Shown: positions 16,656 through 25,344, counted from the stretch's first letter. The stretch is DNA of 64,000 nucleotides from Thiobacillus sp. (GCA_024235835.1 JACKLQ010000001.1:1240001-1304000), one strand, 5' to 3'. Made by a program: numbers and translations. Notes: a model not told the origin generated them from the sequence alone.

Positions 16656-16674
16656 CGCCCCGACAGGCGGGGCG
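16656..16674 (-). terminator. intrinsic terminator after tRNA-Ser
   Basis: A GC-rich hairpin: CGCCCC at 16656-16661 pairs with GGGGCG at 16669-16674. Read on the minus strand it follows the tRNA 3' end by about 10 bases and is trailed by TTCGTGTTT, a weak T-rich tail. Confidence 0.6.
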
Positions 16675-16684
16675 CTTTCATTTC

Positions 16685-16775
<91 letters not shown>

Positions 16776-16860
16776 GTGAGGGGCGGGAGAATACACGCCT
16801 GCCCCCCCGGAGGCAAGGCTGGCCGCCCACTGCTAGAATCCGGCCGCGCGAACTCTACAA

Positions 16861-17619
16861 ATGATCCCATTCCCCATGCCTCTTCCGTCCTTCGATGAAC
16901 GCCTCTCCGTGGTGGTCCCCGTAAAGAACGAGGCCGCCAATATCGAGCCCCTGATCCGGGAAATCCTGGAAGCCACGGGCACGTTGGCAGCCTGCGAAAT
17001 CATCTACGTGGATGACGGCAGCACGGATGCGACCCTGGTGGAACTCAAGCGCATGGCGGAGGCCGTGCCTCAGCTGCGCATCCTCCGGCACCAGGAAAGC
17101 TGTGGGCAAAGCACCGCCATCACCACGGGGGTGATGGCCGCCTCCCACCCCTGGATCGCCACCCTGGACGGTGACGGCCAGAACGACCCGGGCGACATTC
17201 CCAAATTGCTGCACAGGCTGCGCCACGCATCACCGGCGGAGAACCTGCAAATGCTGGCGGGCTGGCGGGCCAGCCGGCGGGATACCTGGTTCCGCCGGTT
17301 TTCATCCAAAGTGGCCAATGGCGTGCGCTCAAGCCTGCTGCGGGACGCCACCCCCGACACTGGCTGCGGCCTGAAGGTGTTCAGCCGGGAAACCTTCCTG
17401 CGCCTGCCCTATTTCGACCACATGCACCGATTCCTTCCCGCCCTGGTGCAACGCCATGGTGGCCGGGTGGAATCGGTGGTAGTGAACCACCGTCCCAGGG
17501 AGCGGGGCACGTCGAAGTACGGTCTGCACAACCGCCTGTGGGTAGGTATCGTGGACCTGTTCGGGGTGAGTTGGCTCATGCGGCGCGCCAAGCGGCCGGA
17601 TGTGCACGCCGTGCGCTGA
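16861..17619 (+). CDS. family 2 glycosyltransferase (dolichyl/undecaprenyl-phosphate sugar synthase type)
   Basis: A 252-residue GT-A fold enzyme. LSVVVPVKNEAANIEPLI is the family start, VDDGSTD the nucleotide site, LDGDGQNDP the DxD metal site, and TPDTGCGLKVFSRE with RPRERGTSKYG the acceptor side, as in DPM1/ArnC-like synthases that place a sugar on a polyprenyl phosphate at the cytoplasmic face. No C-terminal membrane pair follows (ArnC/GtrB have one), so it is the soluble, DPM1-like form. The first gene of a three-gene set: 18 bases later comes the VTT membrane protein and then a GT-C transferase, which overlaps it by 17 bases. This suggests making, moving and using a lipid-linked sugar. 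Start ATG 16861; an alternative is ATG 16876. Confidence 0.88.
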   Translation: MIPFPMPLPSFDERLSVVVPVKNEAANIEPLIREILEATGTLAACEIIYVDDGSTDATLVELKRMAEAVPQLRILRHQESCGQSTAITTGVMAASHPWIATLDGDGQNDPGDIPKLLHRLRHASPAENLQMLAGWRASRRDTWFRRFSSKVANGVRSSLLRDATPDTGCGLKVFSRETFLRLPYFDHMHRFLPALVQRHGGRVESVVVNHRPRERGTSKYGLHNRLWVGIVDLFGVSWLMRRAKRPDVHAVR

Positions 17620-17637
17620 TCCGCATCCCAGGCGCCC

Positions 17638-18357
17638 GTGAATTTCCGCATCCTCTTCAAAGGCCTGCTGCTGATCGCCAGCCTGGCCCTGCTGGGCTTC
17701 CTGGTGAACGCCCTGCACCTGGGGGATGCCCTAAGCGAAAACTGGATCGACACCCAGGTGCGTGGCCAGGGCTTCCGCGGCGAACTGATTTTCCTGGGCA
17801 TGGCGGCCCTGACTACGGCGGTGGGCTTTCCCCGCCAGGTGGTGGCCTTCCTGGGGGGATATGCCTTCGGCTTCCTTCCGGGTAGCGCGTTGGCGGTCGT
17901 GGGCACCCTCCTGGGCAGCCTAATGTCCTTCTCCTACGCCCGCTGGTTCGGTCGTTCCCTGGTGCAGCATCGCTTTCCTGGACGCATCCGCAAGCTGGAC
18001 GACTTCCTTTCCGGCCATCCCTTCACCATGGCCGTGATCATCCGCCTGCTGCCTGTGGGCAGCAACGTAGGCACCAACCTGGTGGCCGGTGTATGCAGCG
18101 TGCCCGCCCTGCCCTTCCTGGCGGGCAGCGGCGTGGGCTATCTGCCCCAGACCCTGGTGTTCGCCCTGGCGGGCAGCGGCGTCCACTTCAATCCCAGCTT
18201 GCGCTTATCCCTGGCAGGCGTGCTGTTCGTGGTTTCCAGCCTGCTGGGCGTGTGGTTGTACCGCAGCCATCGCCACGGTAAGGCCCTGGAGGAAGAACTG
18301 GACCAGGAACTGGGTCACGGGGGCACCACGAAGGAGACCCATGCGCGCGAACCGTGA
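17638..18357 (+). CDS. TVP38/TMEM64-type (VTT/DedA-related) membrane protein
   Basis: A 239-residue inner-membrane protein with a GTG start. It begins with a TM helix (ILFKGLLLIASLALLGFLV), then AALTTAVGFPRQVVAFLGGYAFG, the VTT signature region with FPRQ and GYAFG, then LLPVGSNVGTNLVAGV and a second re-entrant-like stretch. Bacterial DedA/VTT relatives move or recycle polyprenyl phosphates and phospholipids across membranes; in this context transport of the lipid carrier is a reasonable guess. The C-terminal tail is soluble and charged (HGKALEEELDQELGHGG). It overlaps the downstream GT-C gene by 17 bases, so translation is coupled. Confidence 0.85.
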   Translation: MNFRILFKGLLLIASLALLGFLVNALHLGDALSENWIDTQVRGQGFRGELIFLGMAALTTAVGFPRQVVAFLGGYAFGFLPGSALAVVGTLLGSLMSFSYARWFGRSLVQHRFPGRIRKLDDFLSGHPFTMAVIIRLLPVGSNVGTNLVAGVCSVPALPFLAGSGVGYLPQTLVFALAGSGVHFNPSLRLSLAGVLFVVSSLLGVWLYRSHRHGKALEEELDQELGHGGTTKETHAREP

Positions 18358-19948
18358 CCCCTACCTTTGGGCTGGCTGGTTGGCATTTCTCACCGCCGTG
18401 GCCCTGTTCAGCCGCAGCTACTTTGCCATCGACGAGACCCGCTACCTGTCCGTGGCCTGGGAAATGTGGCAGCGGGGTGACTTCCTGGTGCCCTTCAAAA
18501 ATGGCGAGCCTTACAGTCACAAACCGCCCCTGCTGTTCTGGCTGATCCACGCCGGTTGGGCCGTCACCGGCATCAATGACTGGTGGCCCCGGCTCATCTC
18601 GCCCCTGCTGGCCATCGCCTCCCTGTTTCTGGTGCGCCGCCTGGCCATCGAACTCTGGCCCGACCGCCCCGAGCCCGCCCGCCTGGCCCCCTGGATATTG
18701 ATGGGCAGTCTGATGTGGAGCCTCTATAGCCAGGCGCTCATGTTCGACCTGCTCATGGCGTTCTGCACCCTCCCTGGCATCCTGGGCCTGGTGTGGGCAT
18801 CCAGGGGCAAGGCCCATGGCTGGAAGCTGTTCGCCCTCTCCGTCGGCCTGGGCGTGCTGGCCAAAGGGCCCGCCATTCTGTTGCACCTGCTGCCCGCGGC
18901 CCTGCTGGCACCCTGGTGGGCATCGAGCAACGCCTTGGCTTGGCGCCAGTGGTACACCCGCCTTGTCCTTGGCACCCTCGGCGGTGCTGCCCTGGCCCTG
19001 CTGTGGGCCATTCCCGCTGGCTTCATGGGGGGTGAAGCCTATCGCGACGCCATTTTCTGGGGCCAGACCGCCAACCGCATGGTGCAGTCCTTCGCTCACC
19101 AGCGTCCCCTATGGTGGTATCTACCGCTGCTGCCCCTGCTGCTTTTCCCCTGGTTCCTATGGCCCGCCTTCTGGCGCGGCATGAAGGGAGCGGCAAAGAA
19201 GCAGGACAAGGGGCTGCGGCTGGCATTGGCCTGGATGCTGCCAGCCTTGCTGGCCTTTTCCCTCATCAGCGGCAAACAACCTCATTACCTGTTGCCGGAG
19301 TTCCCGGCCTTTGCACTGCTGGCTGGACGAGTACTGGTCGAGCAAGAGCGCATCTCACGCCCTTGGCCGGCTGCGCTGATGCTGGTGGCCCTGGGGGTGT
19401 TGATGCTGTCGCTCCCACACTTCTATCCACCTGAGTCCGGCAGCGCCTTGAGCCAATTGCCGGCCTGGGGGGGCTGGGCCTTCCTGATGCTGGCCATCTG
19501 GACATGGCTGATGAAGGGATCCGCGGTCTCTCAGGTGCCCTGGCTATCGGGCGTGGCCATACTGGCCATGGCGGCTATCCACCTGCTGCTGATACGCCCC
19601 ATCTCCCCTGCCTATGACGTGCGCCCCATAGGGGCCGCCATCGCCAAGGCTCACTACGAATCCCGGGAAGTGGGCAACCTGGGCAAGTACCATGCCCAAT
19701 ATCAATTCGCCGGCCGACTAAGCAGGCCCTTGATCCAACTTGACAACGACTCTGTCCGGGCCTGGCTGAGCACCCACCCCAATGGCGCCGTGGTCATGTA
19801 TTTCCCCAAGGAAGCGGACTTGAAGCCCCTCCATCCCCGTTTTTCCCAGGCTTATCGAGGCAAACAAGTGGCCCTCATGGATGCCGCCGATGCCGTGCTG
19901 GCCCTGGGGCTTTCTGAGACAGGCAAAGAGCCGGCCTCCGAGCAATAA
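18341..19948 (+). CDS. ArnT-like GT-C glycosyltransferase
   Basis: A 535-residue multi-pass membrane transferase of the ArnT/PMT (GT39/GT83) group. The N-terminal periplasmic-loop motif FAIDETRYLSVAWEM contains the catalytic D-E-x-R, followed by GEPYSHKPPLLFWLIH as in ArnT, about 11 membrane helices, ISGKQPHYLLPEFPA, and a C-terminal periplasmic domain. Such enzymes move a sugar from undecaprenyl phosphate onto lipid A or another periplasmic acceptor. Start ATG 18341 lies inside the VTT gene end, preceded by AAGGAG. Together with the GT2 synthase it could modify lipid A or a surface polymer; the sugar is unknown. It is closed by a strong terminator at 19953. Confidence 0.87.
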   Translation: MRANRDPYLWAGWLAFLTAVALFSRSYFAIDETRYLSVAWEMWQRGDFLVPFKNGEPYSHKPPLLFWLIHAGWAVTGINDWWPRLISPLLAIASLFLVRRLAIELWPDRPEPARLAPWILMGSLMWSLYSQALMFDLLMAFCTLPGILGLVWASRGKAHGWKLFALSVGLGVLAKGPAILLHLLPAALLAPWWASSNALAWRQWYTRLVLGTLGGAALALLWAIPAGFMGGEAYRDAIFWGQTANRMVQSFAHQRPLWWYLPLLPLLLFPWFLWPAFWRGMKGAAKKQDKGLRLALAWMLPALLAFSLISGKQPHYLLPEFPAFALLAGRVLVEQERISRPWPAALMLVALGVLMLSLPHFYPPESGSALSQLPAWGGWAFLMLAIWTWLMKGSAVSQVPWLSGVAILAMAAIHLLLIRPISPAYDVRPIGAAIAKAHYESREVGNLGKYHAQYQFAGRLSRPLIQLDNDSVRAWLSTHPNGAVVMYFPKEADLKPLHPRFSQAYRGKQVALMDAADAVLALGLSETGKEPASEQ

Positions 19949-19952
19949 AAAA

Positions 19953-19973
19953 GGCGCCCGCGGGCGCCTTTTT
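19953..19973. terminator. bidirectional intrinsic terminator
   Basis: GGCGCCCG / CGGGCGCC (19953-19968) is a perfect 8-bp stem followed by TTTTT on the plus strand and preceded by AAAAAA, so it serves both the GT-C gene (plus) and the HU gene (minus), which converge here. Confidence 0.9.
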
Positions 19974-19990
19974 CCATTCAATCCGTTTTA

Positions 19991-20284
19991 TTACTTCTTC
20001 TTGCCTTTCTTGGCCGCGACCTTGTCCTTGAAAGCCTTGCCGGGCTTGAAGGCCGGCACGGTGGTGGCGGCGATCTTGATGGCAGCACCCGTCTGGGGGT
20101 TCTTGCCGGTGCGGGCAGCACGCTTGCGAGATTCAAAGGTACCGAAGCCGATCACGCTGACGCTGTCGCCTTTGGCCACGGTGTCCACGATGGTATCCAG
20201 CATGGCTTCGAGAGCGCGGCCGGCGGCAGCTTTGGACATGTCGGTCTTGGCGGCGATGGCGTCGATAAACTCAGATTTGTTCAT
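19991..20284 (-). CDS. hup: HU-type DNA-binding protein
   Basis: A 97-residue histone-like HU protein that bends and compacts DNA. MNKSEFIDAIAAKTDMSKAAA and VIGFGTFESRKRAARTGKNP are the family signatures; the tail ends in a Lys run (KDKVAAKKGKKK), slightly longer and more basic than usual HU. ATG 20284 is chosen: it has AGGAG nearby and gives the conserved MNKSEF start; a longer in-frame start at 20308 is unlikely. Confidence 0.95.
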   Translation of the reverse strand: MNKSEFIDAIAAKTDMSKAAAGRALEAMLDTIVDTVAKGDSVSVIGFGTFESRKRAARTGKNPQTGAAIKIAATTVPAFKPGKAFKDKVAAKKGKKK

Positions 20285-20379
20285 GCGGTGTCTCCTGAAT
20301 GATGTCATGGGCTATGACGGGCGCATCATAACAAGACATTGGTTATGCAGTGCAAGTAAAAAACGAGGTTTCATGGGGC

Positions 20380-21582
20380 TTACCAGTTAGTTTCTCGCTC
20401 CGGGGACGCGGAAATACGGTGTATGGTCAAGTCAGCCCCGTTGTACTCCTCTTCCGGGTCCAGCCTCAGGCCCACGGCAGCCTTGAGCAGGCCGTAGACA
20501 AGAACGCCGCCAATAAGTGCCACCAGAACGCCCGCCAGGGTACCCAGCAACTGGCTCAGGAAGCTGACGCCCCCCATGCCACCCAGGGCCTCCAGGCCAA
20601 AAATACCCGCGGCGATGCCGCCCCAGGCGCCGCAAAGACCATGCAGCGGCCACACTCCCAGGACGTCATCGATCTTCCAGCGGTTCTGGGTGATGGTGAA
20701 CATCACCACGAACAGCGCACCCGCGATGGCTCCCGTGGCCAGGGCGCCGGCCGGATGCATGAGATCGGAACCGGCGCAAATCGCCACCAGACCGGCCAGG
20801 GGACCGTTGTGGATGAAGCCCGGGTCGTTCCTGCCCACCACCAAAGCCGTCAGGGTGCCTCCCACCATGGCCATGAGGGAGTTCACCGCCACCAGGCCGG
20901 AAATGGCCTCCAGTTTCTGGGCCGACATGACATTGAAGCCGAACCAGCCCACGGTGAGAATCCAGGCCCCCAGCGCCAGGAAAGGAATGCTGGAGGGGGG
21001 GTGGGCCGCCACCATGCCGTTCTGGTGGTAACGGCCGCGACGGGCGCCCAGCAGCACCACAGCGGGCAGGGCAATCCAGCCCCCCACGGCATGGACCACC
21101 ACGGAGCCCGCGAAGTCATGGAACTCCGCGCCGAAACTGTTCCCCAGCCAGGCCTGGAAACCGAAATTCTTGTTCCAGACGATGCCCTCGAAGAACGGGT
21201 AGACGAAGCCCACCAGCAGGAAGGTGGCGGCCAGCTGAGGCTGGAATTTGGCGCGTTCGGCGATACCACCGGAAATGATGGCCGGGATGGCCGCCGCGAA
21301 GGTCAGCAGGAAGAAGAACTTCACCAGTTCATAGCCGTTCTTTTCCGCCAGGACACTGGCGCCGCTCATGAAATCCACGCCATAGGCCACGCCATAGCCA
21401 ACGAAGAAATAGGCGATGGTGGACATGGAAAAATCCGTGAGTATCTTCACCAGGGCATTGACCTGGTTCTTCTTGCGCACGGTTCCCACCTCGAGAAAGG
21501 CGAAACCTGAGTGCATGGCCAGCACCATGATGGCGCCCAGCAGAACGAACAAGACGTCAGCACCGGATTGAAAGGCTTCCAT
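20380..21582 (-). CDS. amtB: ammonium transporter, Amt/Rh family
   Basis: A 400-residue membrane channel with 11 predicted helices. It has the family hallmarks: AFLEVGTVRKKNQVNALVK, the pore histidine in FHDFAGSVVVHAVGG, VGWFGFNVMSA, LGVWPLHGLCGAWGG with the second pore histidine, and a C-terminal cytoplasmic tail LDPEEEYNGADLTIH that normally docks GlnK. ATG 21582 has a good GGAGAC before it; the longer reading from 21618 has none. No glnK/PII gene lies next to it in the window, which is unusual for AmtB. Its own promoter should sit in the 150 bases after the tatC terminator. Confidence 0.94.
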   Translation of the reverse strand: MEAFQSGADVLFVLLGAIMVLAMHSGFAFLEVGTVRKKNQVNALVKILTDFSMSTIAYFFVGYGVAYGVDFMSGASVLAEKNGYELVKFFFLLTFAAAIPAIISGGIAERAKFQPQLAATFLLVGFVYPFFEGIVWNKNFGFQAWLGNSFGAEFHDFAGSVVVHAVGGWIALPAVVLLGARRGRYHQNGMVAAHPPSSIPFLALGAWILTVGWFGFNVMSAQKLEAISGLVAVNSLMAMVGGTLTALVVGRNDPGFIHNGPLAGLVAICAGSDLMHPAGALATGAIAGALFVVMFTITQNRWKIDDVLGVWPLHGLCGAWGGIAAGIFGLEALGGMGGVSFLSQLLGTLAGVLVALIGGVLVYGLLKAAVGLRLDPEEEYNGADLTIHRISASPERETNW

Positions 21583-21675
21583 TGGGGTCTCCTGTATAAA
21601 CGGAAAAACCAGTAGCAAGAGATGTGCCTTCTATTGGTGCGCATGGGACGGGGGTTTGCAAGCCACGCACCAAAA

Positions 21676-21699
21676 CAAAACGCCCTTTTGCAGGGCGTT
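21676..21699 (-). terminator. intrinsic terminator of the his-tat operon
   Basis: On the minus strand AACGCCCT, loop GCAAA, AGGGCGTT is followed by TTGTTTT. It lies 29 bases after the tatC stop at 21728 and ends the long hisB-to-tatC transcript before amtB. Confidence 0.85.
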
Positions 21700-21727
21700 C
21701 AAGGGAAGAATGCACCAATTATGTGCA

Positions 21728-22543
21728 TTAGCCGGCCTTCTTTTCTTCTTCCTCGATGCGGTCCAACTCCGCTTCCAACTCCTCTTCCGAGAGGGGCTTG
21801 AATTCATCCGACTCCGGAGGCGCCACTATCTTGTGGCGCACCACCCACCCCGCCACGATCACACCCAATTCGTAAAGCAGCCAGAGGGGGACGGCCAGCA
21901 TGATCTGGGAGATGACGTCGGGAGGCGTGAATATGGCGCCGATGACGAAGGCGCCAACGATCACGTAAGGCCGGCCTTCCTTGAACTTCTCCACTTCCAC
22001 GATGCCCATCACCGCCAGGGCCACCACCACGATGGGTACCTCGAAGGTAAGGCCGAAGGCAAGGAACAGGGTGATGACGAAATCCAGGTACTTGCCGATG
22101 TCCGTCATCACCGCCACCCCCTGGGGCGCGATGCCGATGATGAAACCGAACACCACCGGGAACACCAGGAAATAAGCGAAGGCCATACCGGAGGCAAACA
22201 GCACCACGCTGGCCATCACCAGGGGCAGGATAAATTTCTTCTCGTGGCTGTAAAGCCCCGGAGCCACGAAGGACCAGGCCTGGTAAAGCACGTAGGGGAG
22301 TGCAACGAGGAAGGCCGACATCAGGGCCACCTTCACCGGCACGAAGAAGGGAGTAACCACCTCGGTGGCGATCATCTGCCCCCCCTGGGGCAACTTGGAC
22401 AGCAGGGGCTGGGCCAGGAGGCTGTAGAGATCGTTGGCCCAGGGGAACAGGCAGACGAACACCACGATCCAGGCGATGACCGCCCGCAGCAGGCGGTCGC
22501 GCAATTCCAGCAAATGGGTGATGAAGGATTCCTGACCGTTCAT
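21728..22543 (-). CDS. tatC: twin-arginine translocase subunit TatC
   Basis: A 271-residue inner-membrane protein with six membrane helices, the receptor that recognises twin-arginine signal peptides of folded proteins. ITHLLELRDRLLRAVIAW is the conserved cytoplasmic N terminus, and FPVVFGFIIG, ALAVMGIVEVEKFKEGRPYVI and GAIFTPPDVISQIMLAVPLWLLYE match the family. The C-terminal tail is unusually acidic (EELEAELDRIEEEEKKAG). Last gene of the his-hinT-tatABC run. Confidence 0.97.
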   Translation of the reverse strand: MNGQESFITHLLELRDRLLRAVIAWIVVFVCLFPWANDLYSLLAQPLLSKLPQGGQMIATEVVTPFFVPVKVALMSAFLVALPYVLYQAWSFVAPGLYSHEKKFILPLVMASVVLFASGMAFAYFLVFPVVFGFIIGIAPQGVAVMTDIGKYLDFVITLFLAFGLTFEVPIVVVALAVMGIVEVEKFKEGRPYVIVGAFVIGAIFTPPDVISQIMLAVPLWLLYELGVIVAGWVVRHKIVAPPESDEFKPLSEEELEAELDRIEEEEKKAG

Positions 22544-22563
22544 GCTTGCGTCAGCCCCCGGTG

Positions 22564-23061
22564 TCAGGCTTGCGCCTTGTCGGCATCGGGTTTCGTCCCG
22601 CTGTCGGTGCGCTGGCCGCTGGTCACCGGCGAATCAGATGAAACGGCTTCGGGTACAGCTTCGACCTTGGCGGCCTGGCCGGTTTCGGCCGTGGCGGATT
22701 CCTCCGCCTTGAGTTTCTCGTATTCGCGCATGCTTAGACCACCATCCGTGGTGCCCATGGCCTGCATGACCTTGCTGATCTGTCCCGTTTCCTCGGCCAC
22801 GGTATCCTCTACCCGATGCAGGGTGTCGTTGGCCATGATCTCGTATTTCTGGGCGCTGTCCTTCATCTCCTGCTGCATCTTGCGCAGTTCGTCCAGGCGA
22901 ATGTCCCGGTCGATGTCCTGCTTGACCTGGGACACGAAACGATTGAGCTTGCCCACCCACTGGCCCGCCGTGCGGGCTACCTTGGGCAGACGCTCGGGAC
23001 CGATGACGATCAGGGCGATGACGCCGATGACCAGGAGTTCGGTGAAGCTGATGTCGAACAT
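22564..23061 (-). CDS. tatB: twin-arginine translocase subunit TatB
   Basis: A 165-residue protein with one N-terminal membrane helix, MFDISFTELLVIGVIALIVI, then GPERLPKVARTAGQWVGKL and a long amphipathic helix (VSQVKQDIDRDIRLDELRK), the TatB pattern. The C-terminal 60 residues are disordered and acidic. TatB works with TatC in substrate binding. It lies between tatA and tatC. Confidence 0.96.
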   Translation of the reverse strand: MFDISFTELLVIGVIALIVIGPERLPKVARTAGQWVGKLNRFVSQVKQDIDRDIRLDELRKMQQEMKDSAQKYEIMANDTLHRVEDTVAEETGQISKVMQAMGTTDGGLSMREYEKLKAEESATAETGQAAKVEAVPEAVSSDSPVTSGQRTDSGTKPDADKAQA

Positions 23062-23125
23062 TGGAAGCAGTCAGCTGGCAGTGGTCAGTAGGCAGCCGGA
23101 ACCGCCAACAGCACACCGTCTACCG

Positions 23126-23347
23126 TCAACTTTGCTGTTTGTCCTTGACCTCGCCCTCGATGGTGGTGCCCTTGGCCTCCTCGCGGGGCAGTTCGGTGGG
23201 CTTGTTCTTCTCCTCGCCCATGGCCTCCTTGAAGTTCTTTACCGCACCGCCCAGGTCACCGCCGATGTTGCGCAACTTCTTGGTGCCAAAAACCAGCAGC
23301 ACGATCACCAGAACGATCAGCCAATGCCAAATGCTGAAGGAACCCAT
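23126..23347 (-). CDS. tatA: twin-arginine translocase pore subunit TatA
   Basis: A 73-residue protein: N-terminal membrane helix (FSIWHWLIVLVIVLLVFGTK), hinge and amphipathic helix (KLRNIGGDLGGAVKNFKEAM), then a short polar tail. It forms the size-fitting pore of the Tat system. It begins 19 bases after hinT. AGAGAGA lies before the start. Confidence 0.96.
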   Translation of the reverse strand: MGSFSIWHWLIVLVIVLLVFGTKKLRNIGGDLGGAVKNFKEAMGEEKNKPTELPREEAKGTTIEGEVKDKQQS

Positions 23348-23366
23348 TGTCTCTCTCCTCGAAAAA

Positions 23367-23705
23367 TTACATGGGGCGGAGGCGTCCGCCCCCCATTACA
23401 TGGACATGCAGGTGCATGACTTCCTGGCCGCCGCCCCGGCCGGTATTGATCACGGTGCGGAATCCGTCGCCGAGGCCCTGATCCTTCGCCAGCGCCGGGG
23501 CCAGCATCAGGATGCGACCCAGCAGCCTTTCATGGCCCGCCTGGGCTTCGGCCAGGGAAACGATGTGTTCCTTTGGCACGATCATGAAATGCACGTTGGC
23601 CACGGGATTGATGTCGTGAAAGGCGATGAGTTCATCGTCCTCATACACCTTGCGGCAGGGGATCTCGCCCGCGGCGATCCTGCAGAAGATGCAGTCACTG
23701 CTCAT
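23367..23705 (-). CDS. hinT: HIT-family purine nucleoside phosphoramidase HinT
   Basis: A 112-residue HIT protein. The catalytic signature is MHLHVHVMGGG, and CIFCRIAAGEIPCRKVYEDD is the conserved start. The enzyme hydrolyses AMP-lysine and other adenosine phosphoramidates. Placement between hisE and tatA is common in betaproteobacteria. Confidence 0.95.
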   Translation of the reverse strand: MSSDCIFCRIAAGEIPCRKVYEDDELIAFHDINPVANVHFMIVPKEHIVSLAEAQAGHERLLGRILMLAPALAKDQGLGDGFRTVINTGRGGGQEVMHLHVHVMGGGRLRPM

Positions 23706-23730
23706 GCCGCCTCCCCCAGGAAGGCATGCT

Positions 23731-23773
23731 CCCCCCCATGCGGGGGCGCGAACGGAAGTGAGTCAGGGGGCTC
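23731..23773. repeat. GC-rich palindromic repeat, copy A (hisE-hinT gap)
   Basis: CCCCC-ATG-CGGGGG followed by GCGAACGGAAGTGAG and GGGGGCTC. It shares its CCCCC/GGGGG hairpin, a GCGAAC and a GTGAG word with the copy at 26788-26825. Such extragenic palindromes are common in betaproteobacteria; the match here is loose. Confidence 0.5.
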
Positions 23774-23777
23774 ATGC

Positions 23778-24098
23778 TTATTCCTTGCGGGACGCTTTCT
23801 CGACTATGCCTGACAGGCCCTCGCGGCGGGCCAGCTCGTTCAGGACTTCGCTGGGACTGATGCCCTGATGGGCCAGCAAAACCAGGCTATGAAACCACAG
23901 ATCGGCCGTCTCGTAGATGACTTTCTCCCGCTCGCCGTCCTTGGCTGCCATGATGGTTTCCGCCGCTTCCTCCGCCACCTTCTTCAGGATGGCGTCCAGG
24001 CCCTTGTGATACAGCTTTGCCACATAGGACGTCTGGGGGTCTGCCTGCTTGCGGGCCTCCAGGGTGGCGGCAAGCCGCTCAAGAATGTCCGCGCTCAT
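23778..24098 (-). CDS. hisE: phosphoribosyl-ATP pyrophosphohydrolase
   Basis: A 106-residue all-alpha MazG-like enzyme for step 2 of histidine synthesis. SYVAKLYHKGLDAILKKVAEEAAETIMAAKDGE contains the metal-binding EExxE pattern and YETADLWFHSLVLL the second metal helix. The ATG 24098 start overlaps the hisI stop by 4 bases (ATGA), giving translational coupling. Confidence 0.96.
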   Translation of the reverse strand: MSADILERLAATLEARKQADPQTSYVAKLYHKGLDAILKKVAEEAAETIMAAKDGEREKVIYETADLWFHSLVLLAHQGISPSEVLNELARREGLSGIVEKASRKE

Positions 24099-24493
24099 TT
24101 CTTGTAAATCTCGTGTGGGTCTTTCAGCACGGGCTCCACGGCCTGCCACTTGCTGCCATCAAGGCGATGGAAGAAGCAGCTGTGGCGCCCGGTGTGGCAG
24201 GCAATGTCACCCACTTGTTCCACCTTCAGCAGAATCACATCCTCGTCGCAGTCGGTGCGGATTTCCTTCACCTTCTGGGTATGGCCTGATTCCTCGCCCT
24301 TATGCCACAGCTTCTTGCGGGAACGTGACCAATACACCGCCTCCATCCTGTCCGCCGTCAGCTTCAGGGCCTCCCGGTTCATCCAGGCCACCATGAGAAC
24401 CTCGCCGGTAGCCGCATCCTGGGCAATGGCCGGCACCAGTCCATCATCGGACCAATTGATCTTGTTGAGCCAGGCCTCGGAGGTCTTGCTCAT
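24095..24493 (-). CDS. hisI: phosphoribosyl-AMP cyclohydrolase
   Basis: A 132-residue enzyme for step 3 of histidine synthesis. VAWMNREALKLT, YWSRSRKKLWHKGEESGH and RTDCDEDVILLKVEQ hold the substrate and metal residues, and CHTGRHSCFF the zinc cysteines. It is separate from hisE here, overlapping it by 4 bases, whereas enteric bacteria fuse the two. Confidence 0.96.
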   Translation of the reverse strand: MSKTSEAWLNKINWSDDGLVPAIAQDAATGEVLMVAWMNREALKLTADRMEAVYWSRSRKKLWHKGEESGHTQKVKEIRTDCDEDVILLKVEQVGDIACHTGRHSCFFHRLDGSKWQAVEPVLKDPHEIYKK

Positions 24494-24569
24494 GTTCCCT
24501 CCCGTCGGGGTGACCCCAAGAGATGGGCGTCTCCCCCGGGGAAACGTGAATGCTTGAGAGCCAGGGCAT

Positions 24570-25340
24570 TCACAGGCGCACCTCGATACCCTGCTCCCGC
24601 AGGTGGCGCTTGGCCTGTTCCACGGTGAACTCGCCGAAGTGGAAAATACTGGCGGCCAGCACGGCGTCGGCTCCGCCCTGCTTCACGCCGTCCGCCAGGT
24701 GCTGCAGCGTGCCCACGCCGCCGCTGGCGATGATGGGTATGCTCACCGCGTCGGAGATGGCCCGGGTCAGGTTCAGGTCGAAACCGATCTTGGCACCATC
24801 CCGGTCCATGCTCGTCAACAATATCTCGCCTGCACCCAGGGCCTCCATGCGGCGGGCCCAGTCCACGGCATCCAGGCCCGTGGGCTTGCGGCCGCCGTGG
24901 GTGAAGATATCCCATTTGGGCGCCGCGCCCCAGACGGTCTGCTTGGCGTCTATGGCCACCACGATGCACTGGGAGCCGAAGCGGTCGGATGCGTCCTTGA
25001 CCAACTGGGGGTTGCTCACGGCGGCGGTATTGATGGTGACCTTGTCGGCACCGGCGTGGAGCAGGCGGCGCACGTCCTCCACGGCCCGTACCCCGCCACC
25101 CACGGTAAGGGGGATGAAGACCTGGGCCGCCACGTCCTCGATGATGTGCAGGATCAGGTCCCGGTCGTCGGAACTGGCGGTGATGTCCAGGAAGGTGAGT
25201 TCGTCGGCACCCTGATCATCGTAGCGGCGGGCGATCTCCACGGGGTCGCCCGCGTCCCGCAGGTTGACGAAATTGACGCCCTTGACCACGCGACCGGCGG
25301 TGACGTCCAGACAGGGGATGATGCGTTTGGCCAGGCCCAT
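24570..25340 (-). CDS. hisF: imidazole glycerol phosphate synthase cyclase subunit
   Basis: A 256-residue TIM barrel. MGLAKRIIPCLDVTAGRVVKGVNF holds the catalytic Asp after CL, and LLTSMDRDGAK carries the second catalytic Asp. With HisH it forms imidazole glycerol phosphate and AICAR. Start ATG 25340 lies 4 bases after the hisA stop. The 76-base gap to hisI is longer than elsewhere in the run and is GC-palindromic. Confidence 0.97.
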   Translation of the reverse strand: MGLAKRIIPCLDVTAGRVVKGVNFVNLRDAGDPVEIARRYDDQGADELTFLDITASSDDRDLILHIIEDVAAQVFIPLTVGGGVRAVEDVRRLLHAGADKVTINTAAVSNPQLVKDASDRFGSQCIVVAIDAKQTVWGAAPKWDIFTHGGRKPTGLDAVDWARRMEALGAGEILLTSMDRDGAKIGFDLNLTRAISDAVSIPIIASGGVGTLQHLADGVKQGGADAVLAASIFHFGEFTVEQAKRHLREQGIEVRL

Positions 25341-25344
25341 TGGG

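Noticed and set aside
20380..21582. AmtB lacking an adjacent GlnK, as evidence of a special nitrogen system
   Set aside because: The PII gene is often elsewhere in betaproteobacteria; absence from this window is not evidence of anything new.
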